A DNA stretch of 64,000 bases from Cryptomeria japonica (taxonomy: Eukaryota; Streptophyta; Pinopsida; Cupressales; Cupressaceae), in assembly GCF_030272615.1 (NCBI RefSeq), contig NC_081415.1, positions 368,843,667-368,907,666 on the forward strand, read 5' to 3'. A program made the position numbers and the translations under genes. Below are positions 36,196 through 49,056 of the stretch, piece by piece. How positions within the stretch are numbered: the first letter of the stretch is position 1; each line of letters opens with the position of its first letter. Below the pieces are notes generated by a model. The model made no database searches. It was not told where the DNA came from and saw nothing but the letters and a program-made list of their open reading frames with translations.

Positions 36196-36658
36196 TGTTG
36201 GTGTAAATAATTATTCATCATGGATATTATTACACTTTACTTAAGTTTACTTAGGAAATGCATTTCATAATAGTTTGGGTATGAGACACTTGGGTGTTTG
36301 TGTCGCTTTGGGATAGTGTGTGTAGGAGAATTTCCACCTTTTGTGGACTTATCTTGTTGTTACATTCCACATTCAGTGGGTGATCCACCTCATATGGAAT
36401 ATTATATTGTTTCTTCTACCTACCCACACCTATTTCCTACCTACCCTTGTTTCTTATTGAGCCACATGTCATGTTTGTGTGCTCACATATCCATATAGCC
36501 TTGCCTATATAAGAAGGCTCATATTCATTGTATGTAATGCTTGATGATCCAGTTGATCAGTATTTTCATCTTAATAGAATACAATTTATTACTATCATAT
36601 ATTGTGTCTCTCTATTGTACTTTTCATTGAGCTCTTGATCTTGGAAAAATCTCCCCCA
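36196..36658 (+). repeat. Left LTR of the copia derivative
   Basis: It starts TGTTGGTGTAAATAATT, has TATATAAG at 36506, and ends ATCTCCCCCA rather than the ATCTCACA of the other copy. The two LTRs differ at roughly 17 sites by eye. Confidence 0.85.
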
Positions 36659-37639
36659 TACGAGAGAAGAAGAAGAAGAGAGACTAGGAAGCCCCCCCTC
36701 AATGTGGAATCTGCACCAATGATAGAAGCTCGATGATGAATGAAGAAACTGCTCCACGAACGTCGAACTACATTCCTCCCCTTAGGAAGAAACAAAACCA
36801 AAGGTGTATCCAGAAAGTCTCCCCAATTATGAAGGGAAGATGTAGAAAAAATACTCATGATGAAGGGAATCTCTAAAAACTGCTCAAGTGTCCCCATGTC
36901 GATGCTGAAAGTTACCCCCTCCAAAGGTGGTAAACTATGCCACACTGCTGAAAAAGGCACTCCAAGATCTAGTAAAGATGAATGTAGAACAATGTCCAAA
37001 GACTCATATGTCTCCTCAAAAGATAAAGAGACCTCCTCCAACTGCTGGACAAAAGTATCCACAATCATGTCAACCTCTAAAGATTGATCATGTAGGCACA
37101 AGAGGGTCAGACTGATCCCTCGCAACAATCGAAGAAGGATCATCTTCATCAAAGAGAAGATGAATGTCATCAATAATGTCTCCCAAATCTGCAATGTAGG
37201 ACTCCACAAACAAACCTGCAATCTATGTCAAGTAGGCATCCCAATCAACTAAAGCTAGAAGACATGGAATATCCTATTGCACTGAATCACAAGGCAAAAT
37301 TGTCGCACTAGCTGCATCATCAGGTGCAATAGGTGGTATGATATCAATAGAAGGAGATGATATGCAAGGCTCAAGAATGAGGTCACATGTGAGAATCCCC
37401 AAGTTCAAGTGCCCAAAGTTCTCCTCAAAATCGGAATCATCAACATAGGAAGAATCAACCTCATCAATAGGACCAAAATGTGAAAAAGAGTACAACCGAG
37501 ATGCATGATCAACCAACCCATTCGCAATGATAGCTCCACTCTCCAAGTCTCTAATGATAAATGAATCAGGTGTGAACTCCATAGTTTTTCTAGTTGCCCC
37601 AAGTATGATTTGATAGATGGAAAGAAGATTTTTTGTCAA
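36659..37639 (-). pseudogene. Copia post-protease region, partly unrecognised
   Basis: At 37405-37639 the minus strand reads KNLLSIYQIILGATRKTMEF and SRLYSFSHFGP, the segment between protease and integrase in plant copia polyproteins. Further on (37250-36660), Asp/Ile/Leu-rich frames such as YIADLGDIIDDIHLLFDEDD have no match I can name. Integrase HHCC and catalytic motifs do not follow. Stops and frameshifts are present. Confidence 0.55.
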
Positions 37640-37701
37640 GTGGGGTACACACTACACATCATTGAAGGAGTTATCCCCAATGGCAATAGATCATTTCCCA
37701 A

Positions 37702-38410
37702 TCACATCCATGTAGACTGCGAAGATGCCATATGATGAGAAGCCCCTGAATCTAGAAGCCATCTCCCTGAATCATGACTTGTAGTAGCACAAAGAGCTTG
37801 TCCCTTTCCTTTATCTATCCCAAAAGAGTGATCCTTTCCTTTATCCTTATCCTTGGAAGAAGCTGATGTAGACATTCTAGAAGGTAGGTTGATTTTTTTC
37901 TTTTCAAGAAGATTCTTCAACTCATCAATATCCTTCTTATAACAATGATGTTCATCATGTCCTAACTTCTTGCAATATCCAAAAAAAAAAATTTCCTTGT
38001 ATGATTTCCTCTTAGGTGAGAATGGTGAATCACCTTGTTGTGGAGAGGAAGATTGTGCTCCATCTTGTTGTGGTTTTGACTTAGGTTGCTTTTGATTCTT
38101 GCCTTTTCCTTGATTGCTTTGATTCCCTTTGTTAGCCACCAAAGCTTGTGACTTTGAATATTTAAGAATCCCCATCGTGGTCAACTTATATTGCTCAAGT
38201 ATCAACATCTCCATGAATGAATCAAATGAGGGAGAAGTGTATGAGGAACCTTGAGCTAACCTATGGGTGTGAAAGCTAGATACAAAGGTTGCATACTCTG
38301 AAGGAATCTTGTCCAATAAGTTATAAACCAATAGAGCATCTTTTTTGTCAATTCCACAATACTTTATCTTTTCTCTTAGCTCATTTGCTTTTGTGACATA
38401 ATCTTGGATC
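37702..38410 (-). pseudogene. Copia Gag C-terminal half, zinc knuckle and protease start
   Basis: Open at 37702-38331 (209 codons) and extending by similarity to about 38410. The Gag helix (VYNLLDKIPSEYATFVSSF) is followed by a Gln/Lys/Ser linker, the knuckle YCKKLGHDEHHC, whose first Cys is replaced (GYC for C-x-x-C), and the protease motif WLLDSGASHHMASS with the D-S-G triad intact. The N-terminal half of Gag and the PBS are missing, cut at about 38410 where plus-oriented element-end sequence begins. This would pack element RNA and cleave the polyprotein. Confidence 0.85.
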
Positions 38411-38439
38411 TCTTAGTTGCATTGTAGACTTAAGTGCAT

Positions 38440-38464
38440 TCCCCTAAGTTGCACTTAAGGAGGG
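38440..38464 (+). promoter_or_regulatory. Polypurine tract region of the copia derivative
   Basis: GCACTTAAGGAGGG lies directly before TGTTGGTG. It is on the plus strand, opposite to the gag-protease fragment. Confidence 0.6.
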
Positions 38465-38925
38465 TGTTGGTGTAAATAATTATTCATCATGGATATTATT
38501 ACACTTTACTTAAGTTTACTTAGGAAATGCATTTCATAGTAGCTTGGGTATGAGACACTTGGGTGTTTGTGCCACATTGGGATAGTGTGTGTAGGAGAAT
38601 TTCCACCTTTTGTGGACTTATCTTGTTGTTACAATCCACATTCAGTGGGTGATCCACCTCATGTGGAATATTATATTGTTTCTCCTACCTACCCACACCT
38701 ATTTCCTACCTACCCTTATTTCTTATTGAGCTACATGTCATGTTTGTGTGCTCACATATCCATATAGCCTTGCCTATATAAGAAGGCTCATATTCATTGT
38801 ATGTAACGCTTGATGATCCAGTTGACCAATATTTTCATCTTGATAGAATACAATTTATTCCTATCATATATTGTGTCTCTCTATTGTACTTTTCATTGAG
38901 CTCTTGATCTTGGCAAAATCTCACA
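38465..38925 (+). repeat. Right LTR of the copia derivative
   Basis: It starts TGTTGGTGTAAATAATT, has TATATAAG at 38775, and ends AAAATCTCACA followed by GAATT. Confidence 0.85.
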
Positions 38926-39175
38926 GAATTAATTAAATAATAAAAATTATTTAACTAAGGAAAGGGTCGTAATTAATTAAATAAATAGTATTTAATTAAT
39001 AATTGAGATAGGGTTAACTGATTAAAATGATTTGAGAATAGAAATAGAATAATTAGAAGTATTGAAAGGTGATGATTAGAAGAAATAGTTAGTTTAATCA
39101 AATAATTAAAGAATTACTTAATTAAATAGATGAATAATTAGTGTAGAATTAATGAGACATTTTTAGGTGTCTACA
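38926..39175 (-). repeat. TGTAGAC-type LTR, proximal part
   Basis: TTAATTAA-rich sequence ending GGTGTCTACA; the minus strand therefore starts TGTAGACACCTAAAAATG. It is continuous with 35400-36195 once the copia element is removed. Confidence 0.55.
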
Positions 39176-42100
39176 CTAAGATACCCCTATATCTTTTTAT
39201 TAATGTTGTGGGTTCTATGTGCTATCTATTCCAAGGTAGCATTCCATGGATACATCTTGTTATGTTTACATGCGACAATATTTTTTCTCCATAGAATAAC
39301 TTTTGATCCTCTCTACATAGCATAAGTCATTCTAAGGAGGGGCTATCATATAATATTATAGCTTTCTTGTTGCATATTTCTTGTGATTTGTTTCAAAATA
39401 TGTTTTATTCAAGTTGTTTTATCCATCATCTAGCATGGAAGCAACTTTATGCATGTCTATGTCTCTTTTTTATGGTTGTCCTATAACACAGTTTGTAGCA
39501 ATCGCATGCCAATTGAATTAAAAAATGGTGCCTAACATAACACAACTTTCTATCCATATAGATCAACATCATCTTATGTTATATGATTTTTGATGTATAA
39601 ATTAAAATTTTCAACTAACTTGTTTGTTTGCAACTAACATATTCAAGGTGATACAAATTAACATTTTTTTATGCAGGAATGACACAAGCCTTTTCCCTAG
39701 TGGCAAATACATATCCATAGAATACTTTGCTTCCTCTTTGTATCTTGTGTATAAAATTCCTAACTCTCTCTACTTTAGCTTGCATTTTATTTTGAACATA
39801 TATGCTCACTAAAATGAGGGGCAAAATGTAATGTTGTAAATTGTATCCTATACAATTTCACACCACATACGCTTCCCCTTCAGTTACAAATAAGACAATT
39901 ATGTTTTTCAAACCTTAATCTTAATACCAAACATCCTTGCCATTTCACTTGCTCAAATTATAGACCGTTAGGTTTGGTTTTTCCCCAAATATGTGCACCT
40001 AGCATAGACGTCTGCACAACATGTTAGTTTCCCACAAAAATTTGTGATTATGAGCCATTGGGATGTTACACTTCTTGTGCTTCAATAATGTAATGCCTCT
40101 ACCAACTTACACCAACATCGGGGGTGATTTTTGGTTGTTTAAACCTCTTCATTTGCGTCCATTTTCCATATTTGAACATCTTTTGAACTTCATTCACAAC
40201 ATTCAAAATCTCTCTTACACTCTATAGCTCCATTCTTACATTCCCTCACTCATAGTACCCATTACTCTTTCCATAATGACATCTTGTAAGCCCTTTTGTT
40301 ATCATTCGAAGAAGCCATTTCTATCTTGAGGTTCTTACTACTTTGTCATTGCACCAACAGGTTATTTTGTTTCTATGCTTGGAGGTGGTAATTCTTTGAA
40401 CTTTTTTTTAAGCATAATGGTTAATTTCTCTATTAGCATATTGTTCTCTTAATTTTTTTATGTTGTATTTAAATCATATTTTCTAAGGTTTTCCATGGAT
40501 GTGGGAACACCAAAACTATAATTTGACTGAGGCAAACTCCTATACAACCGTCCAACCTTTCTCTTCAATCTTATGTGTGTAAGTACAAGTGAAGAAGCTA
40601 TCTGGATGGAGTCTTTGATCTTGCTAGACATGTTAGGTGATATTCCAAACTCTCCTTCATCATTTAAATATTTTAGTTTCTTCTAATATTTTCATCCTAG
40701 TTATTCTATACTTGTCGTGTAGTCGTATTTCATTTCTTTAGTATTTAGAACATTATATAGAACATTCTATGTTTCTCTGTGGCAAATTTTGTTGTTTGCC
40801 TATACAAGACACTAGTGTGTCACATTGACTTTTGCAACTCATGTGTTCTTCTTGGTAGAGAGCTTGTCAAGCTACTTGAGAGACTTTTGTGGTCTATATT
40901 TTTTATTTATGGAGTCTAAAGAGTTTTGGTCATTTATATGCTTGATTAAAATATACATTTAATTAAGTAGTGAGCAAACTTGAATATCGTAGTTACTTGA
41001 AGGTTTACTTGGTTGGAGGATTGAGATTTGAATCCTCAAAGGGTTTGATTATCCTTCATAATGGTTCTCTTTTCATGTTCTACAATACATACATACATAC
41101 ATACATTTTGATTAGATTAGTGTGATTCAAATTACTAATTCTACTTTGATTTTAATATCATTTTCTTCATCCAAGAAAATGCAAAACGAGATGAAAATGT
41201 ATGCAAAACCATTTGTAAATAATATAGAAAACCAATAAGAATATGAGTTTAGCTTGTTCATTTACATATTTGTTTAATAGTTGATATCATTATAGGTATA
41301 TCTAGTTATTTAATTGATTTGATACTTAATTGACTCATATTATTTGTTTAGGAAAAACACAAATACATTAGTCATTCATTCTTGCATTTAAATATTTTGA
41401 AAACATTCAACTTAGATCATAATCATTCTTTTTCAACTAAACTCATAAGTTATTGTAATTATAGAATTTAAAGTCTAGAAAGCTCTGAAAATAAAAAAAT
41501 GTCGTCATTTCAAACAAGTCAAGCAAACAAACAAAGTAATCAATCTAATTACAATCAACACAATCACCAATGTTGAACAAAGAAATACAAGTCAGCCACA
41601 AAATCTCAAACTAGCATAATAAATTGTGCCATACCTATCTCTTCTCTCCTCGACTATCACACTCACATTTATTGGGGATAGAGAGGACTACATGGAGATT
41701 TTCTTGAATGAACTTAAAGAAACTCTATTAAATTTCAAAGTGGTTAATGGAGAGAAAGTCTAGAAACAACTCAAGTGAGTCTCAAAGTGGTTGACTATGA
41801 GAAAGTCTAAGAACAAAACACTTCTTCTAACAAATACACATAGAGAACTAAAGACAACAAGCCTTAGAGTTAGACAAGTCCTAAAGTATTTTCTTAAAAT
41901 TGGAAAAATGAAATGAATGCTTCTCTTGTCAAAACTTAACAAGAGCCCAATGTAATTTGTGCAAATAATGCGCACAATCATGCAAGGATTACCATCAGAA
42001 TACGTCTTAAGAGGTTGGTCAGAGCATGCCCAAATTGCCACCACCATATCACAAATCAACACTACCATTCATAATAAAAATATCCTTCTTTGATAAGGGA

Positions 42101-42243
42101 GTGGTCAAATCAACACCAAAACTACCACATGTATTAATATTGTTGTCACCTTTAGGACACCCTGTTTCTATAAAGATGGTGGTCCTCTAGACACTCCCCC
42201 ATTTCACCATCCCTTGTCATTTGATTGTGAGTGAGGTGTCTAC
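39176..42243. other. AT-rich sequence without recognised genes
   Basis: Short open frames exist on both strands but none matches a known domain. 41640-42243 ends in GGTGTCTACA at 42244, so its minus strand starts TGTAGACACCTCACTCAC; this may be one more TGTAGAC-type LTR whose other end is not visible. Confidence 0.45.
41085..41106. repeat. (ATAC)n microsatellite
   Basis: Five to six uninterrupted ATAC units. Confidence 0.9.
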
Positions 42244-42244
42244 A

Positions 42245-44911
42245 CACATGACACACATAAGCAATATATGTTTTGCATATTTTAACTCATAAACAATAGC
42301 ATTGAGTAGATTTAGAGTAGCACAAATACATTAAGATGAAAAACATTATTAAGCACATTAATATCCCTAGCTACACACAAGATGAAACATTAAAAGCACA
42401 TAAAAATAAGAGATTAAGAACTATCATGAGATGTAGGTAAAATACAATCACTAAGTACAAAACCTTGAGTATTTAATGGATTCAAAGAAAATTATCATAT
42501 AGATTAACATCCCAAGTTTTACCACGTGAACTATATAAGGTTAATAAATAAAGTGTAATGAGATTAGAATTAAATGAGGTTAGGAAGGTATAAAATGCAT
42601 CCATAATGAATACCTAACAAAGCGAGCATATAACGATACATCTTAACCCTAAAGAATGTTAGTTAGACCAAATATAAAAGATGAAATAAATGGAAATATT
42701 AAATCTATAATAAGATAGAAGGATGAACCCTACGATCAAATGTTAAGAAATATAAGATCAAATGAGTACGCCAAAGATAAAATTAAAAAAATAAAATTTC
42801 TTTGTTTTAAAAAATAACAAGTTCAATATAATCAAATAAACCTAAATAAGAGTTGTGATGGACTATATGATAGAATTTATAAACATCTAAAAGGACTTGA
42901 TTTATATGGTTGATAGATAATCTATATTTTGATCATAAAATTTAAATTTAAAATTATAGATCTGAATGAATTAAGATTGGATGTGTTGGAAGTAAAATGA
43001 TGAAATTTGAGCCATGCCATTCTTATAAGTTGTGCAAGGTTAAAGTTCAAACTACATTTTTATTTTTATTTTTATTTTAGGTTTTGACCCAAGTGATGTG
43101 ACCTTGGCATTGCTAGTAACCATGAAACTATGTTATGCATAAATTTGGTGTAATGAAATTTCACCAATCTTCCACCTACAAAGAGAAAACTTGATGGTGT
43201 TGAAGAACATTATTGGAGCTTACTAAGACAGGGCATACAAGTTTACTTCCTTGTGCTTTGATGAAATTCTTTTGATCAATTAAATAATTTGATGAAATTT
43301 TGAAGACACACCAAGCAATGGATGCAATTGATAGTGATGTTCTTATGATATGAAAGATTGATATATATGTAATGAATGCTAAAATGATCTAGTGCAAGAA
43401 GTAGGGTTTTGTATTTGTTGATGTAATTTGAATGATTGACAAAAATTAAAGATATAAGAACAATATGAGTGGTTATGAGTATAATAGTGCATGCATGAGG
43501 GTGATCTCTTAATGATTTTTTTTATGATCATTGATGATGATGATGATGACCTAGCTTATGTGTCCAATTATACATGTCCTAAGCACACAATTTGAACATT
43601 TTGGCTCAATGGTTGACAGATAATGACTAGATGGGACTATGTTCACCCAAGGCCATAATTTTGAGATTTTAAAATTTGGGTCAAAATTGCATGAGAAATT
43701 ATGACTTGGGTCAAGGTTGCACATGCGATTTTGATCTAGGTAGGGGAGAGGAGCCAGCACATGCGCGAGGTCTAGAACATGATATAGTTCATGCACTATC
43801 TGGGGCCCATAGTTGAGCGCCTAACCTACCAAAATGTGTCATAACCATCTCCATCATATACACATTCAAATCAATAAACTTCCCACTAAAAACACAATAT
43901 GTTTTAGTAACAAAGTGTTTCCATTATATATTTTAATATAAAACATAAAGAGTAATGTAATCGGTCAAACAAGTTGGATTACCAATAACATGACCTCGAC
44001 TGCAAACGTGCACAATCCAATGTGCCAGAAAGTAGGCCGAATTATCAAAAATTAAGTATATTTATAAAAGCATAAGCATGGAAAATATGTCACATTTACA
44101 GACCTCGACATCGACTAAATAAACATAAATGACATCACCATATTGCCACCTGTGCACACGTGGACCCAAAAGTGACCCATCAAATAGCACCTAAACAGAC
44201 ATTTAGGTCCGCGTGTGCACCATGAAACGTGACAACATTAACATAGTTGCCAACCCTATGTCCCATCTGTCTAGCTCAAACAATAATGTTGTGGTCACTT
44301 CATTGTGCACATATTGGTCATGTCATGGCCACTCCCACCTGCATCCATGACAAAAAAACGTTTAAGGTGTATTCCATACAAAATCGATCAAGTCAGGCTT
44401 AAATGAATTACCTCTGCAAATTTAATGGAGATTCAAATTTCAAATTCAAAATAGTAAAACATTAAATATGGAACCACAAAATGTTTGTATAAAAAAGACA
44501 AGGTCTCATCTCATTGCAATCATGGAGAAAGACACAACAAGCAGCAAAGAGGAGAAAATAGACACACCAAACAGAGGAGCTTGACCAAAAAGACACAACA
44601 CATTGAAGAGGACCAACAAGACAGAGCAGTAAGAAGACCCAAAGTGGTTTCCAGGCATTAATATTGTTACTGACCTACATGTTCACAGTCCTTTACTGAC
44701 TCAATGAAAAATAATTTTGTCCATTCACTTTCACAATCGACTTTGTTCAAATGAACTATTACATTTATGTTTTTGAAAAATACTATTAAAAAGCTTACCA
44801 AAAAAATGTGGAAAAAACCATCTTCATACGCCTGCACACCTTCAATTCTTTGGGACCCCCATGGGACCATTCACCTAGAAGTCTCGCAAACTATTTTTTG
44901 GTTGGGGTGGG
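42245..44911. other. AT-rich sequence without recognised genes
   Basis: No supported gene. Features seen: a TTTTTA pentamer run at 43060-43080; a GATGATGATGATG run near 43535; a CCTAAACAGACATTTAGG hairpin near 44190. TATAAAAAAG near 44489 precedes a short frame from ATG 44523 (MEKDTTSSKEEK) that stops after about 18 codons; this is too short to call. Confidence 0.4.
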
Positions 44912-45800
44912 TGGTGCAGGAGCACCTAGTTTTCAGCTAGTTTTGAGTCCAACTTCTTCATTTTGGTGTGTTTGTTCATAGGTTTGTTTGGAGTGGTGAA
45001 TAAGAGTCTTCTCTTATGTCTTAATATGTTTTTTTAATGATTTGGTAGATTGAATGTCCTTAGGACAATGTATTTTCTCAATTTTGGCTTGTAAGCCTTT
45101 GTAAGCCTAAAATGGCAAAATCTTGCATTTAGATGAAAAATGTCTTGAATAGCCTTGTTTGACATTGGGACATGTTAATTTAATGGTTTTTAGTCATCCT
45201 AGATGGTTTTGAGGAGAAAACAAAGCATGTAAGGCAAAAATGCACTTTTTGGCAAAAGTTGTCAAAGTTGCTTGACAACTTTATGCAACGTTGAGCAACT
45301 TTTTGCATTTTTGAGAAAAGGGTTGGTTAGGAAACCAATAGAGAGTTAGTTAGGACAAAAATGGAATATAAAATCCCTGAGAATTAATGTAATGAGGTTG
45401 TTGAACGCGTGGAGTAGATTGGAATACAAATTGGAGACCATTTTTTGAGTTTTACAGAGCATTTTCCAAGAATTAGAGCAACAATCCATACCTAATGGAT
45501 TGATTGCATTGTTGTTCTTTTCTTTTTGTTTTGTATATGTTCTTGTAGTTCTCAAGGAGAAATTTGGTTAGTTTATTTGCAGGTTTGAACTGAGTTTTCA
45601 ATTTTGCATTCTCTCGGCCTGAGTAAGGGTTTGAGAGGCCCAAACATGGTTCCAACTTGAAGTCCTTTGAGTTCTTCTTAATATCCCTTGGGATTCAAAC
45701 CATGAAACCTTTGTATATTTTATATATATTTTATTTTCCTTTGGATTTCATTGAAAGGCCAATGAGCATCATTTTCTAGGCGAACTCAGTCATAGCCCAA
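44912..45800 (+). repeat. LTR-like repeat with GGTGCAGGAGCACC start, copy 1
   Basis: It starts TGGTGCAGGAGCACCTAG, identical over 18 bases to the start at 62931. Downstream it shares a CTTGTAAGCC/GCAAGCTTGAATGGCAAAAT region, a GTTGTCAAxxTTGxTTGACAA hairpin-like stretch, and CTCGG(cc/tt)GAGTAAGGGTTTG with that copy. The two are much diverged elsewhere. The end near CTAGGCGAACTC is approximate. Confidence 0.5.
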
Positions 45801-48430
45801 TTAGGAAATGAATGAGATTATGCAAGTGTTTGCAGGAATGAGTAGGGTTGGAGTTGCAGAGTGTTTGGGATGAACAAATAATGTGTGGTAGAGCATATGT
45901 ATGAATTTGGAGGTGTGGAAGATCAAGAAAGACACCTAACCCTTGGAAAAAGACCAAAACAAGCCTAAAACCACCTAAAACAAGCATTTCTCGGGTTCCA
46001 TACTTGTACGGTCAGACTGAGATTCCTCACTTCATAAAGTGGAAATTAAATCCAAAAGGGTATTCTAATCAGCAAATATTTTTTATGGGTCTTTGGAGAA
46101 ATTCTGAGAAAATCCACAAAAACCAGTTAGGTAGGGCTAATTGGGGCTCTAGGGCTATTAGGCCTAGAAAATAGGAAAAGGAAGGAGTGATGGGGAAATG
46201 AATCAAACCCTCACTCAAAACCAGTTGATTATCCTTGAAAAACATCACAAACACCTACTACAACCTCTGAAAGCATTTGTTAGGAGTTTAAGAGTGGAAG
46301 TTTGGATTTACCCTTGTGAATCTCAACCATGCTTGAGCAACCAATGAGCACATCTTGATTGGGAGCACTCTTAGAGAGTTGAGGTGTCTAAATTGATTAG
46401 TAGACCAGATGAAAAATGAATGAAGCCCACTAGGACAACACATGACTTCCCTTAAACAAGGAATTAACTCTCTTTGAGGATACCTCCCCATCAGTGGGCA
46501 CTGCTCTTCACCATCTTGCCCACATGCACCTCCCTTTTCCTTTGTTCCATGCCCATCAGGTCCTGACTCTTTCTCACACAGAAACTGTTCCAACAATATC
46601 TAGCCCATGGTCGCTTCCACCCTCCTTGTCTCCCGGTCCTCCCCAATTCTCCATCTAATAAAGGGGAAGAGGGTAGTAACTCCACCATCATTGGCCCCAT
46701 TCTAAAGATCAAAACCAATACTTGGGATTGTTGTGAGGAGCAAACCCTGGAGGCCACCAATCCATTCCTTCCTCACACATGCCTTCATCAACCACTCTAC
46801 CTTGTCCAACCTTTTCCCAATCTCCAGCCCCCAAGCAGCCACCATGCTAATTATTTCCACATTTGTGCGATACCGATGACGTGTTTGCATGAAGCAATCC
46901 CCAAGAAACACCTTCAAAGCAATTAGAAATTCCTCCTCGTGGTACATGAATATGGATTTCAACCTTTTGTCACATATGTTTCTGAGAAAAGACAATTGTT
47001 GCTTCACTGTGTAAAGGATGAATGTGGCTTCCATTTTTCCTGCAACTTCCCAATAGCCACCCATCCACTACAGAGAAGAAGAAACCTGCCAAAACTATCC
47101 ACAAAATGTCTTTTTCACTCCTTTAAACTCTACCGATGGATAAATTTAATGGAAACTTAAATGCTTTTGCTAAATGGTGGTGACCAAAATATATCTGATG
47201 AAGGAGCATCCCTGGTTCTTGGCAATCTTGCATCAACCAGAAATATTTTCCTTTCAGTTTGTTTTCTATTCAGTTTAGTCTTGTAGTTTCAATATTTATT
47301 TCAGCATTTCATCCTCTTTTCTCACCGGATCTTGCAGAGTTACATTTTGTTCGTGGACATGTTCATCTACCTTATCCTAATTCTATGGGAGGTTTGGATC
47401 TTTTTTCGGGAAGTTATCACTTCCAGAATCTGAGATATTTTTCTGGCTTGGAACACCAGAACCGCTTGGACCTATTTTGCTATTGGCGAATCTTATGGAT
47501 CTTTTCCGTAGCTTGCAAATCATTAGTTCATTGTTTCCAATGTTCCTTGGCGTGTGACTGACCTTCCCTTGGGTCCACACTTCATAGATTTTCTAGAAGA
47601 ATCTCTTTGGTGGAGGTCGACCTGGTTGTTTTATATGTTTCATCCTGTTCATCGACATTTGTTTCATCTTGGGCTGACGCAGATCATTCTTAATCATATA
47701 AATCAATGTAATCAAGCATTTAGAATCATCCATAAGTATATAGAAGCTAAATTTGAAGGTTAGGAGGTCCGAAATTGGCTCACATTCTTGCTTGAGCCCA
47801 GATATTGTAATTGAGCATGTTGTAATCAAACCTGGGAGCCTAATCTTGAGAGCCTGCATGTTGCCGACAATTTGTAATTGATTTTCATGATATAATTAAG
47901 TCTATTTTGCATTGCCTCCATCACATTGTGTTGCTTCTGTTGTGTTAACTCTTGTTGCATGGTCTAGATTGTTGTCTTTGAGGACCCTCCCTGTTGTGAC
48001 TACACAAATATTGTATCTCTTCCAACTCAATGCATACTTCCCATTTCGATTTTTCAAATGCCACCTCATCCTACTAATGCATGGAATTATTGTCATACAC
48101 ATTGTAATTCACAAAAGGACTTTGTATTAATTATCATTTATGGGATTATTATTCCCTCACTTGATCTCTGACATTTATGAAACAATTAATAGTGTCCCTT
48201 TGCAGTTCCCATGCATACATAATTAATTCCCATATGAATGCAATTAACTGGCTACTTGTAGGGGAGAGGAGATAAAATGTGGGCACCCTACCTTCAGGGG
48301 TCCACGTAGCTACCACCTTTGATCATTGGCCAGGTAGACAACTAAGTTGGCTACCCCATATCAAAATATTGGGCATTGACATTATTTATATTTATAAATA
48401 GGCTTTCTTTGTGAATTTATACCCTCACTT
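45801..48430. other. Unrecognised sequence with a decayed minus-strand reading frame
   Basis: Minus-strand frames at 46702-47064 (120 codons; KRLKSIFMYHEEEFLIALKV, GLEIGKRLDKVEWLMKACVR) and 46288-46596 could be one protein with a shift, ending in RFTRVNPNFHS. Base composition there is richer in G/C than its surroundings, which hints at former coding sequence. I do not recognise the family. The plus strand at 47259-47561 is also open without a motif. 48250-48420 shares a GGCTACCCCATATCAAAAT phrase with 62735. Confidence 0.35.
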
Positions 48431-48449
48431 GGCTAAGTAAAAGTTTGTT

Positions 48450-49010
48450 GGGTGTATATATATACATATATATACATATATATACATATATATATATATG
48501 TATATATATGTATATATATGTATATATATGTATATATATGTATGTATGTATATATATATATATGTAAGTAAGTATGTATCTATACATACATATATATATA
48601 TGTATGTATGTATGTATATATGTATGTATAGATACATACTTACATACATACATATATATATATATATGTATATATATACATACATATGTATCTATACATA
48701 TATATATACATACATACATATATGTATATATGTATATAGATATATACATATATATATGTATGTATGTATATATATACATACATATATGTATGTATGTATA
48801 TATATACATATATATATATATATATGTGTGTGTGTGTATATGTATATATGTATGTATATATACATATGTATGTATATATGTATGTATACATATACATATA
48901 CATATACATATATATATTTGTGTGTGTGTATATGTGTGTATATATATGTATATATATACATTATATATATATGTATATATATATGTATATACATATATAT
49001 ATATATATGT

Positions 49011-49056
<46 letters not shown>

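Larger units (their letters stand above)
36196..38925 (+). mobile_element. Ty1/copia deletion derivative, 2.7 kb, internal part inverted
   Basis: Two direct LTRs of about 462 bp and a perfect GAATT target duplication (36191-36195 and 38926-38930) define it. LTR orientation appears plus: TATATAAG is followed by the usual R-like sequence, and ACTTAAGGAGGG, a polypurine tract, abuts the second LTR. The internal gag-protease reads on the minus strand. RT, RNase H and integrase are missing. No PBS follows the first LTR. Confidence 0.8.

Noticed and set aside
36595-37221. 208-codon minus-strand frame as an intact gene
   Set aside because: It runs out of the copia internal region into the LTR and is not in frame with the recognisable post-protease segment.
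44489-44580. TATAAAAAAG followed by a short Lys/Glu/Thr-rich frame, as a promoter and gene start
   Set aside because: The frame stops after about 18 codons and nothing recognisable follows.
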